This document shows positions 25,301 through 37,084 of a DNA stretch of 60,000 nt, in pieces (position 1 is the stretch's first letter; the number at the start of each line of letters is the position of its first letter). The notes beneath the pieces are model-generated. The model worked only from the letters and a program-made list of their open reading frames with translations, was not told the DNA's origin and did no database searches. Source of the stretch: Nymphaea colorata (taxonomy: Eukaryota; Streptophyta; Magnoliopsida; Nymphaeales; Nymphaeaceae); the NCBI RefSeq assembly GCF_008831285.2, contig NC_045145.1, positions 17,980,802 through 18,040,801 on the forward strand, read 5' to 3'. The translations under genes and the position numbers were made by a program.

Positions 25301-26138
25301 CATAGAACCACAAGCATATGGTGGTTTGACAGATGTTGCAAGGTTTCTTATTATATTACAATGCCAGAATGACTCTCGATTCATTTAACTGTAGTACTGG
25401 TTCTCAGCTACATCAGAAAATGTGAGAAAAAAGGAAAATTCTTCTGCCTATCTAGCTAGAGGTGAAAGACCTTCAAGTTGAAAAGTTAGGTCATGAGTTC
25501 AACTTAGAGGGGACATCTGTTGGGATAAACTGGTACAAGTCTGCCTAACATCAGCTTGTTACTAAAACAGGAAAAAAAAGTGAAATATTTCAGTCTCTCT
25601 TTGAAGGTCTTAAGCTGCCCGCAAAACTACGCAGACAGATTGATTATTGGCTGTGTGAGAATTGAAATATTGACAGCCGCTTATTTTCCACTCAAATAAT
25701 TCCATTGTCAGGTTTACAAGTTACATAATTAGCTAACAGCCAAGAACAGCTGCATCCACAACATAGTTGAGATTAAGACCTGCAAGTAAAAGAGGGCGAA
25801 GATATTAATGCCTCCGTTGGAGTCTACCTAACCCCATTTTGTCTATAATCAAAGGGCCTCATTATAGCAAGACACAGCTTGGACGACCCTCAACGTGTTT
25901 TGGGGAACGGAAGAATCGGAAATTGTAGCTCATCTCGCACCACCTTAATGAATCAGTTACGCATTCTTCAAGCATAATAAGTTCAAATTGCGATTAGACA
26001 TGAAAATCTTATGCATCAAAAGAATTTGGCATTTGCTTTCACATTAATTTGATCTAAAAGCCATACAATCTCACAATCTTGTACTCTGATCGTGATTGTC
26101 CCTGCCCAAGCTGGGACATATTTCTAGCTATTGGTATC
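22341..26138. other. Intergenic, no supported gene
   Basis: No coding exon recognised. The stretch contains two palindromic ACACGTGT elements (CACGTG at 24805-24810 and 24858-24863) and a TATA-like tataaattatag near 25176, but no gene downstream that I can identify. The ORF pair at 23988-24392 is antisense overlap without homology. Confidence 0.4.
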
Positions 26139-26141
26139 CTA

Positions 26142-26284
26142 AGGAGTGGTTTGGCAATAGAAACAGCTTGCTACTGTTTCATGAATCTGCCCTGACATTG
26201 TATTTTAGTGTTTTACCAACCTACCTTAATCTTTGAGTCTGATTTATAGGACAGTGATAAACTGTTACTATCCCCAAACAGTTC
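26142..26284. mobile_element. Probable Tourist/Harbinger-like MITE
   Basis: The left end, aggagtggtttgg, matches the inverted right end (aggaactgtttgg on the minus strand). Both ends are flanked by CTA. The size (about 143 bp), the lack of coding content and the GTTTGG-type terminal repeat suit a PIF/Harbinger-type MITE. The TIR is imperfect and the exact boundary is uncertain by 1-3 bp. Confidence 0.5.
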
Positions 26285-26287
26285 CTA

Positions 26288-28083
26288 GAAGTCTTCTTTT
26301 TCAATTCTCTTCCTGACCTGTTTATTCAACTGAACCCTGCACTCCGGGGATTTCCTTGAGTGAGAACTATCTCGCATCCAATCATGGATATTGCATCCAG
26401 TTTATTTTTCTTTTTGAGCCCACATTCTCCATGTGATGCATAAATTTCAACCGGGGCTCCACCATCATGCTTTAATCTCTGATATTCCATTTTCTTGATG
26501 CATCCCTAACTTTATCTATGCTCGCTTTCTGAAGTGAGATCTGCTAATTGGCAAATTGGCTTGATGGCTTTAAGAGTGCGGGAAGATGATTCAGATTTGG
26601 AGAGTCAGATTAAGATTGGCAGATTATCCCACTACTGTAGCCGACTCTCTCTCTCTCTATCTCTCTATGTGGGGATGTGATGAGATGGACAATGTGGCAT
26701 AAACGTGTCATTCCTTGTACAAGTTGGGGTATCTTGACCGGCGATATTTGCGAACTTAGGAGATGGTTGTCACCAATGCTTGGTCCTACATTTGAAATAA
26801 AGTAACCGATATAAGATTAGAAAGAAATATGCTTGCCTACCTACCCCGCATGGGATATATGCCTACCTGATATGATCTTCTTTCCATCTTCCAAATCTCA
26901 GTATCGATCAAGATACGTATATGATCACTATTGAAGGGTAAAGACCTTTTTTAAGAAAAAGGGAAAAACTATAGAACTTGGTGGGGATGCTGGCCATCTT
27001 ATGGTCACTAGTAGGGGAGTCCATACATAGTGGGAGAAGCGAGTGGATAAAGGAAGCAACGCTGAGCGTGCCTTTGATTGTCTGACATCATGGGAAAGGC
27101 TACCTTTCAGTAGCGTTTATTGCTTTAATTTCAGAGGAGAAGTGCACTGTTTGAAGAAGTCTGTATCTTATTATGTGCTCGCGTTTTGTGTCTATCCGTG
27201 GCTGCGTTGATCATGGGGCATGCTTTTTATGAGAATGATCAGATTAGGCATGTGACAAAAGTGTTGGGTTCTTCTCTCTCTCTCCACCTCTCTCTCTAGA
27301 TCAGTGCATGGAAACCTACCCCTCTGTGGGGCACAAGCACACCCTACAGCTGTAGCTGTACCTTTACAAATGGAACTGGTGGAAAGAATCAGGATATGGC
27401 CTATGCAGAGCCCGAACATTTCTAAAATATGTAGATCTTAGCAAATGTAAAGTTATTAAATAAGAAACAAATGAATATGATATGTAATTCTGCCCGCGCA
27501 CCCAGGTCGCGGTTGCTTTACCCTGTGATTCCTCAACTTTCTCAGGTTCTTGTGATTCCTTTTGACAAGCACATAAAAATTGCAGGAAAGTATGTGTACC
27601 TTTGGATTGGCCTTAGTACATCATGTGAAAGAAACACCCATTATGGCATTCTTAATCATGCGTGCACTAATGAACAAAATGACAGCCCAAGGTGCTGCTT
27701 TGTTTTTTTGCGCCCTTGGTTTCTCAATTCATCATGTGTTGGAGATGATGGAATTCTTAATCATGATGGGGAAAAAAATAATCCGATTTTCGCATTGCCC
27801 ATTCTCAGAAATTGGGAAGAAGCAAACGCGTCTAGTGTTCTTGAGCTGGTATTTCCGGAGTGTCATGGTGCTTATTTTGTCTCTATTTGGCACTTCTTCA
27901 AACTCAGAAATCTGCAATTTGGAAAGCTTCACTTTTACTTTTCCTTTTGACTTTTGCTTTTGGCAGTAGGAAACTGCCAAGCACATATTATAGAGTTGTT
28001 CCTTCTTTTAGAAGTTATCTTGAATGACTTGGAGACGCTACCTAGCAGTAAATTAGGGCAGACTTGATTTGAGACGTGCAAGT
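26288..28083. other. Intergenic, no supported gene
   Basis: Spacer with CT-rich microsatellites (26646-26668 and 27271-27298). Two overlapping plus-strand frames at 27471-27969 are the longest ORFs, but they overlap each other out of phase and match no family I know. Confidence 0.4.
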
Positions 28084-28086
28084 ATT

Positions 28087-28242
28087 AAGGGTTGTCTGGC
28101 AACTGTTGCTGTCCTATGAACCTCTCTTAAAAAAATGAAGCTGATTCATAAAACACCATAACAAGTGTTGCATCAATGTGCTCATTTTTTTGAGATAGAT
28201 TTACAAAACAGTGATCATATGCTACGGTTGCCAGACAGGCTT
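28087..28242. mobile_element. Tourist-like MITE (PIF/Harbinger type) with TTA target duplication
   Basis: The 156 bp element begins agggttgtctggcaac. Its inverted right end begins aagcctgtctggcaacc, giving a TIR of about 16 bp with few mismatches. TTA lies immediately outside each end (28084-28086 and 28243-28245), which is the 3-bp target duplication typical of PIF/Harbinger elements. It has no coding capacity. The interior, with ataaaacac- and gagatagattta-like phrases, resembles sequence near 42720-42760, so it may belong to a local family. Confidence 0.78.
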
Positions 28243-28299
28243 TTAGAGATTTACACCATACTGGTTCTGGTCCAATGCAGTCTATAGTGTATTTTATCT

Positions 28300-29594
28300 A
28301 ATCATGTAACTGACTTGGATTTGGCCATGGATCCAAAATATTTTTAGACCTGGCTAGCACATGGTACAGCATCCGACAATTTCATGTAATCCTAATGGCA
28401 TCCCAGTTGAATATTGGATTGAGAATCGAATTAAGATTCGGCTATGAAGTTACCAAATCCAAAGAGAATAACATTTGGAACGGATATATTTAAAACCACA
28501 TCGGACTGAGATGGTATGGCTACTCAGACGTATCTAATTCATTTCCGTCCCCAGTGAGAACAGAATCGGAAGCCTGAAGAAGAAACAGTAACTTCAACAT
28601 ATAAACCCGATTAAAATGGCAATTTGGCATCCGATTTATAAAAAAAATAAGATTGTCGAGGTTCTCAAAATCAAGGATTTTCTTTCTGTTTGGTGGTTTT
28701 TGACATTTCAAATTCGATTTGGTCAAAGGAAGATCATTGGCTTGCTTATAATCCTATATCAAAGTAGCTTCTAAAAGTCGATGACAGCTAATACATTGAC
28801 TTTATAGTATTACTTTCTGCATCTCAAATTATAAGTCATCCCATCATATTAATCAGATATTGGGATATAAGAATAGTTCTCGTGTGTCCATGGGTTCTCT
28901 TAATTTGATATGATGTTTGTGCCTCGAAAGAAGAGCAAACAGCAAAGGGAAGAAAGGTAACCGTGGACATAGCTGTCAGTTAAGAAGAAAGGGGCTGACA
29001 AAGGAAAAAAAAAAGAGATTGTAGCAGTTGAAATTTAAGGAGGAGAGTCAGGAAAAAAAGTAGACAATTCCTAACGTTTTAGCAAACCGTCAGTATATAT
29101 TGGATCGTCATTGACGCACGAGCAAACGTCAAAAAAAGTGCACAACCTGCACGTATCGTAAGGATTTTCACCGACAAAAGACAGAAGTCAGTAAATGTGC
29201 AAGCATTACTCACGTAACATGCATCAATAAAAGTGCATGTGTTAGAGTTTCTTTAATGTCTGCGCTAACGTCAGTGAAGTGCACACTCTCACTGATGTCT
29301 TCTTGTAACGTAAGGAATGTGGATACGCTTTATGTTTTTTGTGTTATTCTTGTGCAGTAAAAAGTTTTCACTAACGTTTTTCTTCGAACGTCAATCGTGA
29401 TCATTAATTGGCTTCCGTTTCTACTGAATCGATTTCAGAGGGTCAGTAAATGGGTTTTGGATCGAGGTTCATTGACATATGAAGCAGCGTGAGTGAGTGT
29501 GTCTCCTTTTATGGACGTTAGTAAATACTCGTTCGAGATACACCAACGTTATCGTTTCTTTTTCTCTTTCAGTGACGCTCCTCTGATGTTAGTA
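28300..29594. other. Spacer including an AACGTCA/GTGCA-rich repeat zone
   Basis: From about 29070 to 29540 the DNA is dense in AACGT, CGTCAGT and GTGCA words. Examples are aacgtcagtgaagtgcac near 29270 and aacgtcaaaaaaagtgcac near 29124. Direct and inverted versions of short words are typical of transposon subterminal regions (CACTA or Mutator type). I could not find the matching terminal inverted repeats. Confidence 0.45.
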
Positions 29595-29873
29595 ATGGCT
29601 ACGTTCCCGCGAACTCTCCCTCATTTTTCTCATGTTCAGGTTTTTCTGCCATCGCGACCCTACCTGTTTCCCTCTTTTCCTCATTCGCTCTCCCGACGAC
29701 AATCGGCTTCACCGAAACTCCGGCATTTTAGCATCGTCGGAAACAACAGTCGGGCACTGAGCTTCTCCCCACACGCGGTTTCTCTCTCCGGCATCGGCAC
29801 GGTGACATGCGGGCACCCATTTTTTTGGTACGCTTCTCTCCTCCTCTGTTGCTGTTTTTTTTTTCTGCTGTGA
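29595..29873 (+). other. ORF with transit-peptide-like N-terminus, possible captured exon
   Basis: From ATG 29595 the frame reads MATFPRTLPHFSHVQVFLPS and continues rich in Ser, Arg, Pro and Phe with almost no acidic residues until about residue 69. That is the composition of a plastid or mitochondrial targeting peptide. A GT donor is available at 29802 (cacg|gtgaca). The frame after it becomes hydrophobic and ends at 29873, as expected if it reads into an intron. I found no downstream exon and do not recognise the protein. It may be a gene fragment carried by a transposon, given the repeat zone just upstream, or chance. Confidence 0.3.
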
Positions 29874-30829
29874 ATGCAGTGTTTATCACCATTTTTTGTT
29901 TATCTGATTGAAAAAAATTCTGTCTTTGTGGGGAACTTTCCGCTAGTTACGACTTCGGACATTTCGTTCTTCCCTCTCTTCAATCTGATCTCTAAAGGGT
30001 GGAAACAACGATTTTTTTCCTCTTTTCCGCTGTGCTTTGAATGCCTGGAGGGGCGTCATCATGGCACCATTGTTCTGCTGGAAAATGTTCGGGTGCTGAG
30101 GGCTGAACCTCAAATATTGAGATAAATTCTTAAACAGATATTTTATGAATCTGCCCCGATACTTGAGGCAGATTGATGCAATACTTGTATTGTGTTCTTC
30201 ATGCCAAACGACCCCTGAAGTTCTCAACGTCCTGCATGACTTTGTTCACCATGACAGTGCATCATCAGTAATCAATAACATTGGTTTTTTCTTGCCCTTG
30301 CAATTAAGTTGTTATTCTTCGGCAATTCCTTTTTTGGTTATTGGTTTCAATTATTTTCAGTTGTTAAGGGCCAGGGAGACCAATCTCCCAGCAGTATTGC
30401 TTCGGATAAGTTTCAGGTGCTTAGATTTTTTATTGTGAGAAATTAATATATTTTTATTATTAATTATTTTAATGCTACTAGAAAACTAAAATACCGAGAC
30501 TTGCACTTGTCAGACTTTTTGTTCCAACCTCCAACGTTTCAATTCATTGGCTATCAGCCTATGTTAGCGATTCATCATAACCATGAAGGGGCTGACAGAA
30601 GCTCGTACAACATTGGCTGCTATATATGAGGCCGATATGACCTTGAGTTGGTTGATACATAACTATAGTTCCATTAAAAAATTTTGTTGGTTTTAACATA
30701 AAAAAATATTATAAGTTGCTCATATAGTTTTAAATAATTCGCCTTATACTGGTCCACAACCTGTATCATTTTGAAAATTCTGGGTCCCTAAAACCGGCAC
30801 TAATGGGCTAAAAGCATTGCTAGGCTTAA

Positions 30830-31100
30830 TTAACATGAGTTTCTGGTTTGAAAAAAATTCTATCGGCAAAAGAATTGCCGACAGTTTTAACCGCCGGAAA
30901 TGGCAAATCTACTCTTGAATGCCTACAGCGGTGTTGATAATACGGGTAAAGGTCCTTACCGGTGATGTTCTTGACAAGGATGGCACAGAATTACCCATGG
31001 CGGTGAAAATGAACTCGCCTTATCTCTATGGACTCAAAAATTCGCCGCTATAGTTTTTTTAAATAGAGAAAAAGACCGTCCTATATGAACCCGACGGTAA
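30830..31100. repeat. CACTA-like subterminal sequence (tentative)
   Basis: The stretch is rich in gccgacag, ccgccgg, ttaccggtg, ttcgccgc and gaacccgacggtaaacgtc words around short inverted pairs such as cggcaaaagaattgccg (about 30863). Arrays of GCCGAC/GCCGG words are seen near the ends of many plant CACTA elements. No CACTA terminus was found, so the class is an inference. Confidence 0.35.
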
Positions 31101-31765
31101 ACGTCACGTGAACCTCACAACAAGAAAACAAAGGGAACGCAAAACACAAATACAATAACAATTTATATCTAAGACTGGCTGCTAAAATGGTTGTCATCCA
31201 ACAAAGGATTATACCAAAGAGAAGGAAATGTGAACTTACATTGCACCACATTAACTTCACATTGATTGCCGCACAGGGCCAGTAAGACCACATGCAACTA
31301 AATTAATAAACTGGTGCTTATCATTACTGATGTCTGAACACCCCACAATAGACATGTCAATACATTCTCTACTCTTCATCTGCACATTCACCAAGTTGAG
31401 AACCATTTAAAGCAATTATTTGTTGCATGATCTTCAATTGGGTATGATCTTCAGCTGTTTCTCAGCATGACTAGACCTATGCATCTTAAGGTACAGTTAG
31501 ACATTCAACGCAATCCTGTAAATACAAAACCACAACTTCAGAATAACAGCAAGCTACTGCTCAAAGACAGGATGATAAAATATTCTAATATGTGCAATTT
31601 CTAAGATAAATCACGGCAAACAACATTGAGAAATTTGATATTAAAATAACTGGCCAATCCAAAAAGCTTACCAACATCAAAATCCCAAACGTTTCATTAA
31701 GGGAACACCATGTGTCATGCAGAACACAAAAGCTTACCAACATCAAAAGCAAAAAAGCAAAACTA

Positions 31766-32814
31766 TTAGAAACCCTTTCCTGAATCTCCAACAAAATCAT
31801 CATTGTCTGTTCCACCACCATAACCACGATAACCACCACCAAAGCCACGACCACCACCAGCACGGTAACCACCACTAGGTCGATTATTTGCATAACAAAC
31901 ACTTATATTCCAACCATCTAATTCCTGAGAAAACAACGATCTTATTTTCACACATAGACAACCCAAATGCATCTTAATTTATTCAAGAAAGACCTACTTG
32001 ACCCATCCATGCTAGATAAATCACTGCTTGCTGAGTCACCACTATCAAATTTCACAAAGCCAAATCCCCTTGACCTCCCAGTGTCTCTGTCAGTGATAGC
32101 CCTAGCTGTTTATACATGACATGCCATCAAATGTATTGAACTCAGGTCATGTTATATTGCTTCCAATCTCATGCTAACAATGAGAGAACGGGAAAAAAAA
32201 AAAAAAAAAAAACTCAAAAGCAAGAGGATGAGCCACTCAATACTACTAAAATATGGGCCATGTCATTCATTTACAACCAGAGCAATGATGGAACTTTCTA
32301 GCACATCCGGAGCAACAATTAACCTTTTCTCCAGTTAAGAGAACCATCCTTTCAAGACATCAAATGTGGTTGTGAATGTGCCGAGTACAATAGAAACTTA
32401 CCCTCAGTAACATTTCCATGAACCTGAGAAGGCATCCCTGACAGATTGATCAATGATCATCGGTCCCATATGCCTAAAAGGATAATGTAATTTAAGTAAG
32501 ACATTCCTCAAACAATTTATATAACAAAAACAATGTTAACTTGCATTCAATCAAACACAACAAGGAGAAAGCAGAACCATTGTAACCTACACACACAGAC
32601 ACACACATATACATATATATTATATATGAAAGGCCATTTAAATAAAACACCATTTATGCCTATGTACCTCTAATGAAATAGCTTTGTAGACTATGCATAG
32701 CATACTGCATTAAGCATAGGCATCATAAGTGATCATTGGATTTAGTTCACTGGGAACTCCATTTCTGGATGCACTCTGCGTTATCAAGCTTCCAATGCTC
32801 CTCAAATATGCCAT
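31766..32814 (-). pseudogene. Pseudogene of a mitochondrial glycine-rich RNA-binding protein (GR-RBP)
   Basis: Four exon remnants are in the right order. Exon 1 (32814-about 32668) opens MAYLRSIGSLITQSASRNGV, a presequence like those of mitochondrial GR-RBPs, then meets a TAA (32710-32712); a degraded STKLF RNP2-like stretch follows. Exon 2 (about 32473-32402) encodes GTDDQSVRDAFSG, broken by a 7-bp duplication (gatcattgatca) and an extra base before GNVTE; its donor G|gtaagt is intact. Exon 3 (about 32101-31998) encodes AITDRDTGRSRGFGFVKF, containing the RNP1 motif, then SMDG. Exon 4 (31924-31766) encodes ELDGWNISVCYANNRPSGGY and a short Gly-rich tail ending SGKGF-stop. The intact protein would bind RNA through one RRM in mitochondria. 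Here the stop and indels mean no functional protein. The splice sites are retained, so it arose by DNA-level duplication, not retroposition. Strong confidence in family and disruption. Confidence 0.88.
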
Positions 32815-33249
32815 TTCAAATTTTGAAATAAACTGGAGCCAGCAGAAGAACCATTGTAACGTGAGAAGAAAGTTCTATCAGAGAAGCTCCTAAGGCATAG
32901 AATGCAGCCCATACAGAATATTGGGATATGTTCCTACAATACTTGAATTTGAGCCCAGAACTAAGAATATACGTTCAGGAAAAAGAAGGACGACCTGAAT
33001 GGATTTTAATCAGAACAACCAAAACCAAAAATAGACCACCTGACCAATGCATCAGCCCAACTAATCAGTTGCAGAGGCAGAAGAGCCACCAACGTCGTCC
33101 CATTTTGATATGTGTTTGTAATCTCAAATTCAAAATGCATAGTGAAGATAAAATTTCAGCATAGATGATGAAAAACAACTCTAAAGCTCTGAAGGGAAGT
33201 AAATATGAAAACAGAAAACAATACATATTTCCAGAAATACATTAAAAAA

Positions 33250-33785
33250 AAATCTCTTTAGACATTTCGTCGAACAGTTGGCGAGCACAATCCAAAACAC
33301 CCAAACAAAATTACAAAACAAAGAGTTGTGAACAGAGTTAGTCGTATGAACCCCCATTCTTCACCACCTGACCATGGATCTTCTTCCCAACACCAATTGG
33401 GAGTGTGTGGCTGCAAGCGTTTGCCGATGGAGGGAATATACAACGATACTGAATCATACCTGCGACCAACAAGTGGTAGAGGAAGACGACATACCGGCGT
33501 GGATCTGGGCTCATGGAGAAAGCCTTGATCAATGTGTCATACGTGAACATATGTGGCCAGCTGGAGTACCAGCACCCAAAAGCGCATAAGCCAGCCACAA
33601 TTTGGCGACGCCAAGCACTTGATCAATCGGCTCAAGGAGAAAGGGTCATTGCAGAGGCCAAACACGATAAAGTGGGTGTCGATTTGCTTGAACTCCTTCA
33701 TGGTTTGGTGCTTTGGCATGATTCGAGAAGGAGAGATGGGTGGCAGGGTGAAAGAAAATTGGTTAAAGAAGAGAAACTGGGGACA
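33250..33785 (-). pseudogene. Pentatricopeptide-repeat (PPR) protein fragment, frameshifted
   Basis: Read on the minus strand, the first frame (from 33719) gives MPKHQTMKEFKQIDTHFIVF, then NDPFSLSRLIKCLASPNCG. A second frame (33598-33338) continues HMFTYDTLIKAFSMSPDPRR, NACSHTLPIGVGKKIHGQVV. A third gives GVLDCARQLFDEMS near 33265-33300. These are consecutive helices of a plant PLS-type PPR N-terminal region (TLIKAFS, GKKIHGQVVK and ARQLFDEM are family signatures). PPR proteins bind organellar RNA. Only about the first 170 residues remain, in three frames, so it is a pseudogene or truncated duplicate. It lies about 450 bp upstream of the GR-RBP pseudogene on the same strand. Confidence 0.85.
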
Positions 33786-34049
33786 GGGATTGTAGAAAGA
33801 GAATGTGGGAAATCAGACAAAGGAGGCGGAGGCGAGGATTTTGCAGCCATTCATCTTGGATCGCATTCAAGAGAAAGAGAGAGAGAGAGCAAGCTAGCGA
33901 GCCTAAACCCGAATATTTTGTGCCCCATTTTTGTTTTGGAGGGAACGGATTCGCCTCCTCTGCCGACGCATTGGCCGTGGCTACAGCAGTGAGACTGTGA
34001 GAGTTCTTCCCTACAGCAGCCCATTCATACCTCATGGTGCTAACAATCA

Positions 34050-37000
34050 TTCGATGGGTTTATGGTTTTGGATTTGATAGAGAACGTAGCATGCGATCTT
34101 GCAAAATTTTCGATGACACCGAGATTGAGTGGTTCTCCCTTGGGTGGCCTTGATAAACGGAATGTTTCCTAGCGGAAAGCTCATTTTTAGCTATTCCCTC
34201 TAAACTTATCACTGGTCAATTCATGAGACTTATTTTCCACTGTTACTGTTCCATGTTGTTGGAATTTTGCTCTCAAAGTCTTAACTTTGGTGACACACAA
34301 TAAATGTTCACCTGCTCAAACATAACTGTTCAGCCATTTTTCCTTCCTCGAGATGCTTGCGCTTGAATGGTGACAAGCTGAATTGTTTTGTAGTACGTCG
34401 CATGAGCATGGAAAGGGAGAACAATCACTGACATGATCAAGCCGACGAAGGAAGAAGCTACCTTCTAAAACCAAGTCATTAAAACCTTCCATTTCAAACC
34501 ACAAACGACATAACAAAAACATTTTATGATCTTTATATTTGGAAAAGAAATCAAGAAAAATGAGCATACTAGAGATTTTTTTCTAATAGAAAGGTCCCTT
34601 ATTCCAGGCTGATTTTAAAAATCCACGCACTCAATGAGATCTCCATCATCCAATTGTAAAATGAGCTAAAGTTATTAATGAAAAATTATATTGTTTTTTA
34701 AGATATCTTTCAAGTTGTCTAGTCATTTCATAAAACGATTGTACCTCTTCCTTGAACAGTTCTGCCTTTCAAATGAAACTCAAAGGATTTCAAGTATAAG
34801 CGGCATTACATGAAGTCAAATATTACAAATAAAATCGAACGTTAGTATCTAAACATAGGTATACTTTGCTAGCACCATCCAGGAAAAGTCTTGCATTGGA
34901 CAAGGCACTTCACCAACTATGCAACGGAAAATATAGGGAGACAGAATCTTTTTTTATCTTTTTAGAGATAAGTGAAAAGAATCTTAAAATAATTTGAAAA
35001 TGTAATCCATATCCCCACCACATCATTTTGCCAAGAGGTTGAGAAATTGTCAATAGATATCAAATTGCTGGTCCAGTGCCCAACACAGTTCTGGATCTTG
35101 AAAGAAAGGAGATTGAGGAGGTTTTGGATTTTTTTGAACAGTGTGTGGTAATCCTCTCGCTAATTCGAAAGCAGTAAGCAATTTTATAATGATAGAAGAT
35201 TATATATTTAGGGAAAGAAAGTGGACTGATCAGCTCTTTTTCTCGAATTAAAGAAAAATCGCCTAATTGATAGAAGCCAAAACAGTCTTATCTTCACTAT
35301 TTGATTATCATGATCATGGATACCATTTTGTTAATTTGGTTAAAATTGTTCCACGGACGATGTCTGCCGTCAATCGAATGTCAAATTTGACATTAACGAC
35401 GTTTGCTGTCACTAATGGACACCATCAGTGAAAGCTGCCGCATGGCAGGCCGCCGCTTCCCACCGTTTCTCGTCTGAGGAGTCCTCACCTCAGTTTCATA
35501 TTAGAAATAGCATTTTATAGATTCATCTATTTTATCATCTTTTGTTTTCTTTTAAAGTGTTAAAGCTTTAAAATAAATTTCTTTCTGATTTTCTAATATG
35601 CTTTCAATTTTCATTTAATTTTTTAAATTAAAATATGTGCTTTTCAATCAATTGAATCCGCAAACCATTCTAATTTATATTTAATATGTTGATATGCTAA
35701 TCACTTGGCTTTCCAATTTGATGCAAAAACCGATTTCGATAACATTGGAATAAATGAATGTTGGGGGAAGGAAAAAAATGATAAGTTTCTAAGTATGAAT
35801 GAACAAGACGACAGAGAGGCTATACTAAACCGCAGAGTGCAAAAATTTATCTTTGTGTGGTTTTCAAGGTGTAGTAGTCAGCAATTTTATAATGCTATAG
35901 AGAATATCATAATTCTAGCGAAAGAAAGTTACATGTACATGTGAAATTAAGAAAAAAACCATGAAAGCAAGGTTTTTTTTTTTTTTAGCAGCAAAATTGT
36001 CTTGCTTATTGGTGCTCAAATTACTTTGTCAATCTTCACTGTTAGTTATAACAAATGATTGGTTCAAAAATCTTCAATATATTTAGTGGTTTCCTTTAGT
36101 GATTTGCCAAATGTCTACAACATGAGTCCTTGAAAACCTTTATTACGAAGGAGTTACATTTGGGTCCAGCCAAATGTAATGCCTACATCAAATGTCACCA
36201 AACTCAACTATGGGATGCTGAATGCCATAGCTCCAGTCACACCTGGTTATTGATTGTGGCCTGTCTTGGTGCCAATTATTTGCTTCTTCAGCTCCAGCTA
36301 GGCACCTATGTATCCTTTCGAGATTTATGGTGCGATAATCTATCATTAAAATCATAATCACAAATAACATCTTAGAGTTTTTATACGGTGAGGTTTTTTT
36401 CGGGTATAGTACGACAACCTTAAAAAAAACGAATTATGATACATTTTTAAAAAATTTAAAAAACTAAAAATAAACAAAAATAAAATAAGTGAGAAATTAA
36501 TAACACAAACATCAAAAGGTAAGTAGATTTGCAACAAATAAAAAAAGACTGTTTGGCATTAAACAATCGTGAAAAAAACGTGTTCGCCTTTTTTTAAAAG
36601 TTTTGAACGCCCATTTAATTTATCGCTTTTTTTTTAAAAAAAAACGTATTTTTTGTGACAATGAGTCAATGATTAAAATACCTTACTAAGAAACTCTTCG
36701 CAATGTCTGGCAAATGCTAGGACGAGACTCTGCTTGCTTTCCCTCTTTGACCATCCAAACCATTAATTTCCTCTTTGATTTCAAGTCATCTGGCTCATTC
36801 TAATAAAAAAAAATAAACCACCCCCGTTGGCCGTCTAGATTGGCCTGGCCACAACGTACCAAGATGATGGCCTTTACTAGTTTATGCATCGTCCTGTGAT
36901 GTTCATTTTTCAGTAACCTGCATTTTTATATAATATAATTCAGTGATGGGTTTAGACAAATATTTATTAGGTTTCCGGATTATCTTAGTCTAAAGCACTT

Positions 37001-37080
37001 TAATGGATATCAGCAATATGTGCATCGATCAATAATTTTCTGAATGCAATTATTTCTATACTTGCATGCTTGAGCCAACT
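34050..37080. other. Intergenic, no supported gene
   Basis: AT-rich spacer. The phrase agcaattttataatgNta recurs at about 35176 and 35880, suggesting an old local duplication. Long T/A runs occur at 35975-35988 and 36587-36650. The plus-strand frame 35705-35944 has no recognised homology. Confidence 0.45.
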
Positions 37081-37084
37081 TGGA

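Noticed and set aside
27471-27969. Two overlapping plus-strand ORFs of 159 and 129 codons
   Set aside because: They are out of phase with each other, have no recognised domain, and show no promoter or splice support.
31585-31902. Val-rich 105-codon minus-strand ORF that looks like a membrane protein
   Set aside because: It is the Gly-rich tail of the GR-RBP pseudogene read in the wrong frame (GGT/GGC repeats read as GTG).
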